Of a stretch of 64,000 bases of DNA, positions 16,565-24,745 are shown in pieces; position 1 is the stretch's first letter; each line of letters starts with the position of its first letter. The stretch spans positions 3,590,062 through 3,654,061 of the forward strand of contig OX638379.1 in the NCBI GenBank assembly GCA_951813605.1, in the 5' to 3' direction. The position numbers and the translations under genes were made by a program. The notes under the pieces were generated by a model. The model did not search any database, was not told where the DNA came from, and saw only the letters and a list, made by a program, of their open reading frames with translations. Origin of the DNA: an uncultured Bryobacterales bacterium. Its GTDB lineage: Bacteria > Acidobacteriota > Terriglobia > Bryobacterales > UBA6623.

Positions 16565-16689
16565 AGCGTTACCCTCCGGCATCGATCTCTCCATCGCTCG
16601 GGGCGTTCAACCGAATGATTCCGGAGAGACTACCTAGTGTGGACCGCATGATTCAATTCGCACACCGAACACCCGCTCCGGCCCTAGAG

Positions 16690-16870
16690 CTAGTGGCTCG
16701 GCATGGCTGAACTGATCCCGCCTTCCCTCGCTCCGACCACCTCGCCGGCGGTCGAAACTTTCCTGCCCTCAAAGTCCTTGACCTGTCCGGGGCTCTTCAA
16801 CTTCACAACGCGGCCGCTTGCTTCCTCGAGGCTGACGACCGGCTCTACGCTCTGCGTACAACCTCGCCCG
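16690..16870 (-). pseudogene. possible degraded coding remnant
   Basis: One minus frame reads EPVVSLEEASGRVVKLKSPG then DFEGRKVSTAGEVV down to a TAG at 16690-16692. This is protein-like and unlike the surrounding sequence, but a TGA lies upstream near 16858 and no family was recognised. The remaining bases between 16565 and 17118 show no gene. Confidence 0.25.
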
Positions 16871-17118
16871 GGTTCGCGCAGTTCTCACCGATACCCGCCC
16901 CACTCGTCGAGCACCAAGACCCGACCCTGCAAGCAGTAGTGAAACGGCTACCACGGAATGGCATGGTCCTGGCGATGTCCTCGCCGGTTCCGGGGAACTC
17001 GGCCGCATGGCCGTGCTCATTCTATTCCAGGCCCATCCGCCAGCGTTTTCGCTGTTAGGTAGCGACAGGGCAATCGAAGGATTAGACTCGAAGGCGCGAG
17101 CATTGGTCGCTAGCTTCT

Positions 17119-18690
17119 TTGCTGCCCCTGGATCGACGAGCTTTTGTTGGTTTGCTGGCGGGAACTCCCGCGCTGCGAGCGCAAGGCCCGGACGTGGAGG
17201 TGCACATCGATCTCGGCCAAGAAACAGCCACTATCAGCCCACTGCTTTACGGACACTTCGCCGAACACATCGGACGAGTGATCTACGAAGGTGCTTGGGT
17301 TGGCCTCGATTCCCCGATTCCGAACCTAGACGGCTTGCGACTCGATACGCTGGAGGCCCTGAAGCGTGTGCGGCCCGCTGTGATCCGCTGGCCTGGCGGC
17401 TGCTTCGCTGACACCTACCACTGGGAGGACGGCGTCGGGCCTGTCGAGGAGCGCCCAACCCGGAGGAATCACTGGTGGCTGCGCGAAGAGCCCAACACCT
17501 TCGGAACGGCCGAATTCATTCGCTGGTGCAATTTGCTTGGCGCCGAACCCTATCCCAGCGTAAACGTAGGCTCCGGCACGGTTACCGAGGCCATTAACTG
17601 GCTGCACTATTGCAATGGAACCGAAGCAACCGGCTACGCGGGACTGCGAAGGAGCCATGGCCGGGCCGAGCCCTACGGCGTTAAGTGGTGGGGCATTGGC
17701 AACGAGAACTGGGGCTGTGGCGGCCTTTTTTCTCCGCAGGAGTTCGCACAGCGGTTTCGCCAATTTGCAGTTTATTTCAAGCGACTCGGTCTCACTCCGG
17801 GCTTGCAGCTTGTAGCAGCAGGGCATAATGCGCCGGGTTGGAACCTGAAGTTCCTGGAAGCCGTCGGGCCTGGGCTGCCATATCTCGACCACGTCTCATT
17901 CCATCGCTACTTCCGTCGAGGACACAGCACTGGCTTCACCGACGACGAGTACCTGGAATTGATGCTGGATGTCACTGATTTCGAGGAGCTGATCCAGGAG
18001 TCCTTGCAAGCGATCGACCAAGTGCAACCAATGCGCGCGAAGATACGCGTTTTCGGACCCCTCAAGCCCAAGCCGATCGGCCTGGTCATCGACGAATGGG
18101 GAGCTTGGCACAGCGACCCGGTTATCGAGGATGGCTTCTCGCAGCGGGGCGTCATGCGCGAGGCGATTTTCGCGGCAAGCTGCCTGAATCTGTTTCAGCG
18201 TTACGCCGGGCGCATTGCGATGACGAACATCGCGCAAGTCGCGAACTGCTTGCACTCGCTGGTCCTCACGAAGGAATCGAAGATGGCCGTCACTCCGACG
18301 TTCCATGTCTACGAGATGTACCGGGCTCACCAGGGCGCGAGAGCGCTGCGGGCTGAAATCGAAAAAGCTTCAGCGATCGGCCTCGGCGATCGCACCCAAC
18401 CGAGCGTAAGCGTTTCCGCCTCCCGGTCCGGGAGCCAGGTTCTTATAACGCTGGTCAACCAACACCCGACGGAGAGCGTCGATGCCGCCATCGGTCTCAC
18501 TGGGGGTGACGTCGAAGAAGCGACAGGACGATCTCTTGCGGGGTCAAGCGTACGAGCGGAGAACACAGTGGAAGAACCCTCGACGGTTGTGCCAGAGGAC
18601 ACCGCGGTCGGACTTGAGGAACACGGGCTCCGGGTTCGACTTCTACCCGGAAGCGTGCAAGCGGTCACGCTGCGGCTGGGCACAGCGTGA
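17119..18690 (+). CDS. GH51 alpha-L-arabinofuranosidase, exported, 523 aa
   Basis: The catalytic acid/base Glu196 is in GIGNENWG and the nucleophile Glu326 in VIDEWGAWH, both hallmarks of GH51. The barrel opens with SPLLYGHFAEHIGR and the RWPGGCFADTYHWEDGVGP block. The enzyme removes terminal alpha-L-arabinofuranosyl residues from arabinans or arabinoxylans. The leader MLPLDRRAFVGLLAGTPALRA indicates export. Upstream of the barrel the only in-frame start candidate after the stop at 17083 is a TTG at 17119, with no clear Shine-Dalgarno, so expression may be low or the start may be unusual. The length fits the family. Confidence 0.9.
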   Translation: MLPLDRRAFVGLLAGTPALRAQGPDVEVHIDLGQETATISPLLYGHFAEHIGRVIYEGAWVGLDSPIPNLDGLRLDTLEALKRVRPAVIRWPGGCFADTYHWEDGVGPVEERPTRRNHWWLREEPNTFGTAEFIRWCNLLGAEPYPSVNVGSGTVTEAINWLHYCNGTEATGYAGLRRSHGRAEPYGVKWWGIGNENWGCGGLFSPQEFAQRFRQFAVYFKRLGLTPGLQLVAAGHNAPGWNLKFLEAVGPGLPYLDHVSFHRYFRRGHSTGFTDDEYLELMLDVTDFEELIQESLQAIDQVQPMRAKIRVFGPLKPKPIGLVIDEWGAWHSDPVIEDGFSQRGVMREAIFAASCLNLFQRYAGRIAMTNIAQVANCLHSLVLTKESKMAVTPTFHVYEMYRAHQGARALRAEIEKASAIGLGDRTQPSVSVSASRSGSQVLITLVNQHPTESVDAAIGLTGGDVEEATGRSLAGSSVRAENTVEEPSTVVPEDTAVGLEEHGLRVRLLPGSVQAVTLRLGTA

Positions 18691-19099
18691 CTTCCTGCCT
18701 GACTCGTGCGCTTGCAGAGACAGGAACAGACGCCACGAAAAGATGAGTGCTTGATGCCAATCGGATCGTGGCTTCCCGAAGTTTACGTCACGAGAGTATT
18801 TCAGTCCATTTCGTTACCTCCTTGAACGGCCCTAGCTGCTGCCGGCCAGCGCGGCATTTGCTGGAGGGGATTCGCACCCGCCAAAGGAAGGCGCCTTTCC
18901 TCGGCAGACGCGATTTGAACCTTGAAAGGCTCTGGCGGGTTAGCCTGAATCTCGCCATGCTCTCACCACCTAAGCTATGGCAAGACCGACCGTGCAACCC
19001 GGTGCCGGAACTCTTCACTCTGCCAAAGCGGTGCGACGAAATCCTTCTTGCTTAAATACCTTCCGTAACCTGCGCCGCAGCTCTTTCGTCTAACGCCAC
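18691..19099. other. intergenic stretch, no gene recognised
   Basis: About 410 bases with no convincing ORF. A GGATTCGcACC-like string near 18875 and a D-arm-like string near 18970 recall a reversed tRNA gene, but no cloverleaf can be folded. Confidence 0.35.
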
Positions 19100-19996
19100 A
19101 TGGCTGCAACACGGATCGGGCGTCAAGCCGGAGTAGCTCTCTTGTCGGCAACTGCACTTGCGGCAAGTGGCGAGCTGAGGGCCCAGGAGGTTCCCAAGCA
19201 GCCTTACATCGTCTCCGTGGCAGAAGTCGCCGTGATACGCCATCGAGGGAACGACTTCTGGAGCAGGCCCGATCTCGTGGTTCAGGTCCAGCGACAGGAC
19301 CGGGCCATCTTGAATCAAACATACCGGCTCAAGAACGAGCTTTACACACTGCGAAAGGAATCAGCTGCCGTCGGTGCCCGATTGCGGCAATTGGATGCGA
19401 AAAAGAAAGAGTCGGAAGTCACTCCCGGCAAACCGTTGACTGATGTGCAGCTCGAGCGACTGGCAGGACTGGTCGCGGCGGAGGCGGAAACATGCGCCAA
19501 ACTGTCTTCGGGCAAATGTAGGGCATGCTCGCCATATGATGAAACCGAACCGTGTCCGCAGTGCGCCAAGTGCGCAGAACTGCGATATTTAAAAAAGCGG
19601 AAGGTTGACAGCGAGGTGGTGCCTGGCGAGCCCCTTACCGAAAAGGAATCTTTGGAAGTCGATAGGCTGACGCAAAGGCAAACCAAACTGAAAAATACGA
19701 TTTCCGACACCCAGAAGGAACTCAGGCGACTGTATGCTGCCATTACGGGTCGCACGCCGTCCGTTGAAACGAATATGAAGGTGGTGAACTTCGGCAACCG
19801 GAAGCTGCTTACAGTTTTCCCCGGCGACATTCTCGAAATCTCCGTATGGGACGATGACATTGGCGATGACGACCTGTACGGGAAGACGGTGGTCGCCCTA
19901 GACCGTCAGATGCTCGACGCAGGTGAACTGAGAGTTTCGATGCCGAACGTTCAACATGTTCAGCTTTTATTTGCTCCCCGTCACAAAGAGCCCTAG
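19100..19996 (+). CDS. exported C2-like protein with coiled-coil and six-cysteine insertion, 298 aa
   Basis: Signal peptide residues 1-28. Residues 36-75 (IVSVAEVAVI..PDLVVQVQ) and 228-293 (LEISVWDDDIGDDDLYGKTVVAL) resemble the two halves of a C2-type beta-sandwich, with acidic clusters (DDDIGDDD) that could bind calcium. Between them lies an insertion predicted to be two long helices, with a six-cysteine cluster at the tip: Cys132, 140, 143, 152, 155 and 158 (two CxxC pairs plus two more). The helices carry a duplicated motif: SEVTPGKPLT (105-114) and SEVVPGEPLT (171-180). An antiparallel coiled-coil hairpin capped by a zinc or disulfide knuckle is the simplest reading. No known family recognised; domain calls are inference. 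Confidence 0.7.
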   Translation: MAATRIGRQAGVALLSATALAASGELRAQEVPKQPYIVSVAEVAVIRHRGNDFWSRPDLVVQVQRQDRAILNQTYRLKNELYTLRKESAAVGARLRQLDAKKKESEVTPGKPLTDVQLERLAGLVAAEAETCAKLSSGKCRACSPYDETEPCPQCAKCAELRYLKKRKVDSEVVPGEPLTEKESLEVDRLTQRQTKLKNTISDTQKELRRLYAAITGRTPSVETNMKVVNFGNRKLLTVFPGDILEISVWDDDIGDDDLYGKTVVALDRQMLDAGELRVSMPNVQHVQLLFAPRHKEP

Positions 19997-20259
19997 CTCT
20001 AGCGTGGGCATTCAGAAAGGCAGTGCGGGGAGATCTGCGTGGGTTAACGGCATGATTCTGATCTTGTACGTTCGGGTTGGCCAAACGCCGTAGTCCAAAA
20101 CTGTTTCTTGCAATCTCTTCCTACTGCAGAATAGACAGCCGGCTATGGGATCCCGATTGCCCGCATCCAGCGATGTCGCCACCTCGGAAGTGCGCCGTGA
20201 ACAGATCCGCCAGCAACTGGCGATGATTGGGGACGTCTGCTCCGGCGCGCTCTCCCAGC

Positions 20260-20548
20260 GCCGCATGGGCGGACGGCGCTTCTTGTACGAGGCATGCGCC
20301 AGAGAGTAGCGGATCAGGTGCGCAATGCATGTCTGCACTGTGGCCAGCGCATAGACCGTTTCGATCGCCTCCGGAAATCTTTTCAAACCGTCCAACACCG
20401 TGGTCAAGACGTCCTGTGACCCCCACGTTTTCAACTCGTTCATCACGACCAGCCAGAACTCCGTGCCATCCGTCTGCTCGGTCCGCAGGCCTAGCACCTC
20501 CTTGCAGCCTTGGCAACTCATGCCGATCGCCAGGCAGACCGCTCTTAT
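20260..20548 (-). pseudogene. IS256-family transposase fragment
   Basis: The minus frame contains the recognisable IS256 core: KEVLGLRTEQTDGTEFWLVV, then VLDGLKRFPEAIETVYALAT and TVQTCIAHLIRYSLAHASYK. The frame is disturbed after YKKRRPP, and neither the N-terminal third nor the catalytic C-terminal part is present. No inverted repeats are visible. It is an old remnant. Confidence 0.75.
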
Positions 20549-20734
20549 GCGCGCTCCAGACAGGAGCAGTAAGGAGGTAGCTGCACCGTCGAATTCGCAC
20601 CCGGATCCTCCTATGGATTGCAAAGTTGCGAAAAAGCGATGGGAAACCGCAGCGACCTAGGAATCAGACTGGAGCGCCACAGGGAATTCCAGTTGGACCG
20701 ACGGTTCGTGGACTCTAGCGGTTGGCGGCTTGAC

Positions 20735-21044
20735 TGAAGCAACCTCTTGGGCGCAAACTTCGCCTACGCAGATCTCTCAGGAGCGAATTTCAGCCGCGCA
20801 AATCCGTGCGGTACGCAATTTCTTGAGCAGACGTCCGTAACGCGAATCTCACGTTTGCATTCCTAACGGGTGCATGGTTCGCACCTGATCGAAACGGTTT
20901 GGATTGAACGCGGAACCATAACGGCGGTGTGGGAATCCTCTCGGCGCGAATGGCTCCGATCCGATTGACGCAACCGGCAAGGCCAACTTGGAGATCGCCT
21001 TGACCTACGACGAGTTCACCGTGCCGGAGCCGCCGTCCAAGTAG
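20735..21044 (+). pseudogene. decayed pentapeptide-repeat protein gene
   Basis: Pieces of A(D/N)LxX repeats appear in different frames: GANFAYADLSGANFSRAN from about 20750, NANLTFAFLTGAWFA near 20840, and a C-terminal tail ending TYDEFTVPEPPSK with TAG at 21042-21044. At least two frameshifts separate the pieces, so no full protein can be made. Bases 21045-21336 then show nothing recognisable. Confidence 0.6.
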
Positions 21045-21336
21045 AACCGCCTACCGTTTGCGGGGGCGATGATAGCGTCACCAGCATGGACGTTGCAGAC
21101 ATCTTCGACCGGCCGCTGATCCATGTCTTCTCCAGCGCAGGCGCCAACATTAGCGGCGGGTGGGTCTTATAGCTACTGGAGTGCAAGGGCGCGTGGTGGC
21201 CGAGCTGCGCGGTTGGTGGGAGTTCATCATGCTGGCGCTACTGTTGTTCGCCGTCGATACGCCGCCCGATCTCGCTCGGCTCCCGCTCCGCCGCCTCGCG
21301 CTCCGGCTCTGGCATGACAGGAGCACCAGCCCGTTC

Positions 21337-21870
21337 TTAGCGCGTAGTGAGGCGCCTCGAGAACTGCAGGGCGACAGAGGGACAGGCCCGCAAGACACGT
21401 TCTAATGCCGCAGCTTCCATCACATCTACGGTCAGGCCGTACTTGACCTTAACTTTCACGACGGTATCAGCGAACCAGCAGCGATTACTCGTCGGCAGCC
21501 ATTCCGCCGCGTCCTTGTCCGATTTGACGCGCCGATTGAGAGCGGGTTCGGCTAGTGTCAGGTTGAGCAGGTCATTGGCGAATTGCTTTTTGATCTCCGG
21601 CGTTGCGGCGCACAAGCCGCTGTCGTGCGCCTCGGAGAGGGCCACCATGTGCTCGATGTCCGTCGTGGTCTGCGAGTGGTACCACACACCCGTATACGGG
21701 CTGTAGACGCCGCCGAGCGAAGCGACCACGGCGTTCTCGACGGACGGCGAATAGCGATAGTCACTTGCGCTGTAGTCTGAGCAGCGGTTTTCCTCCGCGA
21801 CAACCAGCCCTCTCCAAGCTTGGCCTGGCAGAACGGCTGCCAAGTACAAAGCGATGACTAGAGCTCTCAT
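21337..21870 (-). CDS. secreted HNH nuclease, DUF1524/GmrSD-C-like, 177 aa
   Basis: A signal peptide (MRALVIALYLAAVLPGQAWRG) is followed by CSDYSASDYRYSPSVENAVV, YSPYTGVWY, and the HNH core DIEHMVALSEAHDSGLC with its partner block FANDLLNLTLAEPALNRRVKSDKDAAEWLP. This pattern is that of exported HNH nucleases related to the C-terminal domain of GmrSD (DUF1524); the His of DIEH and the Asn residues of the second block are probably catalytic. They may degrade extracellular DNA for nutrients or competition. AAGGGG lies a few bases before the ATG. A scrap of a paralogue lies at 370-456. The gene stands isolated among transposon debris. Confidence 0.82.
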   Translation of the reverse strand: MRALVIALYLAAVLPGQAWRGLVVAEENRCSDYSASDYRYSPSVENAVVASLGGVYSPYTGVWYHSQTTTDIEHMVALSEAHDSGLCAATPEIKKQFANDLLNLTLAEPALNRRVKSDKDAAEWLPTSNRCWFADTVVKVKVKYGLTVDVMEAAALERVLRACPSVALQFSRRLTTR

Positions 21871-22920
21871 GGATCCCCTTCTTAGGATAAACTTTGCTAC
21901 GCCGAACATAGCTACTCGTACCGGGTTGCCGCCGAATTCCCGTCCGCGAGCTGAGGCATGTCGGTCCGGTCGGGTCGGGACGGTAGAGGACCATGGCGAC
22001 GGCCGGCCAGGACTCGCCTCGGCTCGCGATGATCGTGACATACCTGCCCGTCTTCGACTCGACCGCATCGAGAATCTTTCAAGAGTTCGACTTGGAAAGC
22101 TGGAAGACGGTTTCCTCGTCGCCCCTTATGACCGCAAACCACTTGTATCGGTCGGATGGTTGTTTCGTATGCACCCGCCCGCTCCCCTGCGAACGCCCCT
22201 GCGGTCCGGGAACCCGCCGCGAGCCTGTCCTGTGCAGCGCAGGACCCCATCGCCGCGGCTCTAAGACCAGCACGTCCGCCAAGACGCGCGACGCCTGCCG
22301 CACCCACTGGAACGCTTGGGAGGCGCGGGCCGCTGAAATCGGCGCGGAGGCGCGGGCCGCCATTGTGGGGTGCGGTGGCGCGCGGCGCGAGGGCGGCTCC
22401 CGAGCGCGGAGATCAGGACAGGGAGCCGGCACACGGCCGTGTACAGGCTACCGCCCGGTCAAGCCGATGACAATCCCGGGGCACCTCACTCCGGAAGCGC
22501 ACCGCCATCGGCCTGCAACAATGTGCTGGACGGCGATCCGTGACTGTGGGGAAGGGACGCATGATCAAACAATTGGCTTGTCGAAACAGTTGCCCTGGGC
22601 GCCCATGGATTGCCGGACGCCGGCCGGCTCGCAGCGGCGGGTGAACGCCAGCGCCGTGTACTGGCTGCCGCGATTGGATACTGGGCCTGGTAGGCCCTGA
22701 CGAATTCGAACACTCTTACGGAATCGAATGGGGATTATCGACGACAGTGCCGAAAAACGCGGATTTTCCTAGCCTGAGCGCTTGCCATTATCGGCACTTT
22801 CCTGCCTGCCGTGCCAGCGACGCTGGCGATCATGCCACCAGCGTCTCGGTCGCATGGCCGCCTTTTCCTGCGAAGCCCGGAGACCCTCCGCCCGCATCTG
22901 CGGTGATAGTTCGAAATCGC
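21871..22920. other. gene-poor stretch with transposon debris
   Basis: About 1 kb with no intact gene. The only recognisable item is the IS3-type transposase fragment at 22565-22675. ORFs of 75-235 codons here have biased, repeat-like composition (Arg/Ala/Pro) and resemble no family, so I treat them as spurious. Confidence 0.5.
22565..22675 (-). pseudogene. IS3-family transposase fragment
   Basis: A minus frame of 36 codons reads NRGSQYTALAFTRRCEPAG then SMGAQGNCFD before a TGA at 22565-22567. This is the DRGSQYtS..F...C...G...SMs..G.c.DNa region around the second catalytic Asp of IS3-type integrase-fold transposases, with the key D of DRGSQY changed to N. Nothing of the flanking catalytic regions remains in frame. 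Confidence 0.65.
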
Positions 22921-24393
22921 TCAGTGGCGCAGGATTGTTGGTTGCAAGTCCGGGATATCCTTGTCGGCCGGAAAGTAAGGCCTCTTGAGCCTGCGGAACT
23001 CCAAGTGGTCGAGAACGGCCGGCGTCGGTCCCGGCGTGTCGAGCATGAACGCTCTCTTCGCGGATTGCAGATAGGTCATTCTGTAGTTCATGGGATTCTT
23101 TACGACGATGAACTTGGCCGCGCCAGTGTCCATCCTCAGCGAGCGAAACTGTTCATCTGCCCATTCGTAGGTAGGGTGCGAGGCAATGAGCACCTGCACC
23201 TTGCCGACCTCAAGCATCGCCGACGGTCCCATGACGCCCCTTTGCGCACCCCAGATGCCACCGGAATAACGGAATAGCCCGTCCGACAACCTCTTGACCA
23301 CACCTTCGACAGCGATGGGCTGGCCCCATTGCGGGTCCAGCTTGTGCCCAAGGTCCACGCGGATCTGTTTCCGTGGTCCCGCCTCGTGACAACGCATTGC
23401 AGCCTCGGGGTCTACCACAGGAACGAGCGAAAGCTCGTCGACCTCGGCCTGCAGCAACGCTCTGAGGCTAGCCACGCTGTCTCCCATTGCTCCGCCCCCG
23501 CACGTATCCGCCGTCTCCACGAGGAGAACCGGCCCGCCGTCGATGCGGAGTCCCTCCGAGACCGCCTCGGAAGGCCGGTACACTTCCGGAACAAGATCGA
23601 ATCGTCTTTCCCAGTACTTGCTGGCCACTTCCCGAGCCAGTGCGACCGCCCTGTCTGCGTCGCCATCGGTGATGACGAGACCGCCGCTGCCCATGTCGGT
23701 ACAGTCCAAATATGGATTGACCAAGAAAACGCTTGTCGACAGCACTCCATTCCGGCCCTCCCAGCTCTTCGCCAGACGCATGAGGTCGGCGAATGGGGTG
23801 TCGCCCTCGGTGCTTGCGTTGACGGCACCAGTGAGGACCGGCACCTTAGCCATCGCCATGGCTGGCCTGACCTTGCCGTCGAGCACGTCGAGCAGCAATC
23901 GCGCGCTCCGAGCACCGGTTTCGACGCTGTCTTTGTGCGGGTACGTTTCCCACGCCAGCAGGGCATCCGCGCAGCGGATCATCTTGTCCGTGACGTGCGC
24001 GTGAAGATCGAGCGTGGCTATCAGGGGCGCGCCTGGACCGAGCAGTTCGCGAACCGCGTCCAAAAGGTCCCCCTCGGGGTCTTCCAAATCAACCGCGCTG
24101 GCAGCACCGTGCAATCCGAGCAGCACCGCGCTGCAGGCCTCGAATCCCCGGAGCGCCTCCAGCAGCTCACCCTTCAGTTGGCGATAGCAGCGCGACGAGA
24201 GCAGACCTCCAGGGCAGGCGCTCGCCGAGATGAGAGGCAGGACCTCGACCCCGCGTTCGCGGAGAACCCGCAGCATTCCCCCCACGACTCCCGAAGCCTC
24301 GCTAAGGATCTCGGCTCCACGTCGGAGCTCCGTCCTTTCAAAGTCCTCGAGTTCCGCAGTCGGTTCGACCCGGCCATTGCATTCCGTGAGCAT
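22921..24393 (-). CDS. M81-family (MlrC/DUF1485) metallopeptidase-like protein, 490 aa
   Basis: The N-terminal MlrC domain is seen in SASACPGGLLSSRCY, LLGLHGAASAVDLEDPEGDLL and IATLDLHAHVTDKMIRCADALLAWETYPHKD (metal-binding His and Asp); the C-terminal MlrC_C domain includes VLLVETADTCGGGAMGDS and KNPMNYRMTY. MlrC linearises and degrades microcystin in sphingomonads; most relatives are uncharacterised amidohydrolase-like enzymes. The first ATG (24391-24393) lies inside what should be the first beta strand: the frame upstream encodes RSYRIAVGS with no ATG, GTG or TTG before a stop at 24427-24429. An ATA at 24424-24426, 9 nt after GGAAGGAAG, may be the true start. Confidence 0.82.
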   Translation of the reverse strand: MLTECNGRVEPTAELEDFERTELRRGAEILSEASGVVGGMLRVLRERGVEVLPLISASACPGGLLSSRCYRQLKGELLEALRGFEACSAVLLGLHGAASAVDLEDPEGDLLDAVRELLGPGAPLIATLDLHAHVTDKMIRCADALLAWETYPHKDSVETGARSARLLLDVLDGKVRPAMAMAKVPVLTGAVNASTEGDTPFADLMRLAKSWEGRNGVLSTSVFLVNPYLDCTDMGSGGLVITDGDADRAVALAREVASKYWERRFDLVPEVYRPSEAVSEGLRIDGGPVLLVETADTCGGGAMGDSVASLRALLQAEVDELSLVPVVDPEAAMRCHEAGPRKQIRVDLGHKLDPQWGQPIAVEGVVKRLSDGLFRYSGGIWGAQRGVMGPSAMLEVGKVQVLIASHPTYEWADEQFRSLRMDTGAAKFIVVKNPMNYRMTYLQSAKRAFMLDTPGPTPAVLDHLEFRRLKRPYFPADKDIPDLQPTILRH

Positions 24394-24426
24394 CGAGCCA
24401 ACAGCGATCCTGTAGCTTCTATTTAT

Positions 24427-24745
24427 CTATAAGTTCTTCCTTCCCTGGCCCCGACAGTCCTACTCTACTGTCGATGCCTAGGGGCCTGTTAAGCAGTGCC
24501 TTCGCGACTTAGTCGCCAAACTTGCTCTCGCCCTTGACTTGAGTGCCTGCAAAGCCTCGGATCAATGCTCCGGCATCAAGCATTGCCTAGCGACAGGACC
24601 GCGCGACCGATCCCCAAGTCTGCCCGCCTAGGTTGCCGACGGTCCGGTGAGCCAGTGTTTTTCCGGTCGCCCGACCGCCCCATCCATCGCAGCAGGCACC
24701 GGGTTTGCGGGCCAAGCTCGCTGGTAGAATCGGGGTCCCGCTGCA
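24427..24745. other. intergenic region with a hairpin
   Basis: About 320 bases between divergent genes. CGACAGT (24452-24458) and ACTGTCG (24467-24473) form a 7-bp hairpin close to the Shine-Dalgarno of the M81 gene. TAGAAT at 24725-24730 could be the -10 box for the sulfatase at 24746, but no good -35 is present. Confidence 0.35.

Noticed and set aside
18870-18990. Reversed tRNA-like strings (GGATTCG and a D-arm-like sequence).
   Set aside because: No acceptor stem, anticodon stem or T-stem can be paired; the order and distances do not fit a tRNA or tmRNA.
22156-22470. ORFs of 75-235 codons in the 22 kb region as small genes.
   Set aside because: Arg/Ala/Pro-rich, overlapping on both strands, no Shine-Dalgarno and no family resemblance.
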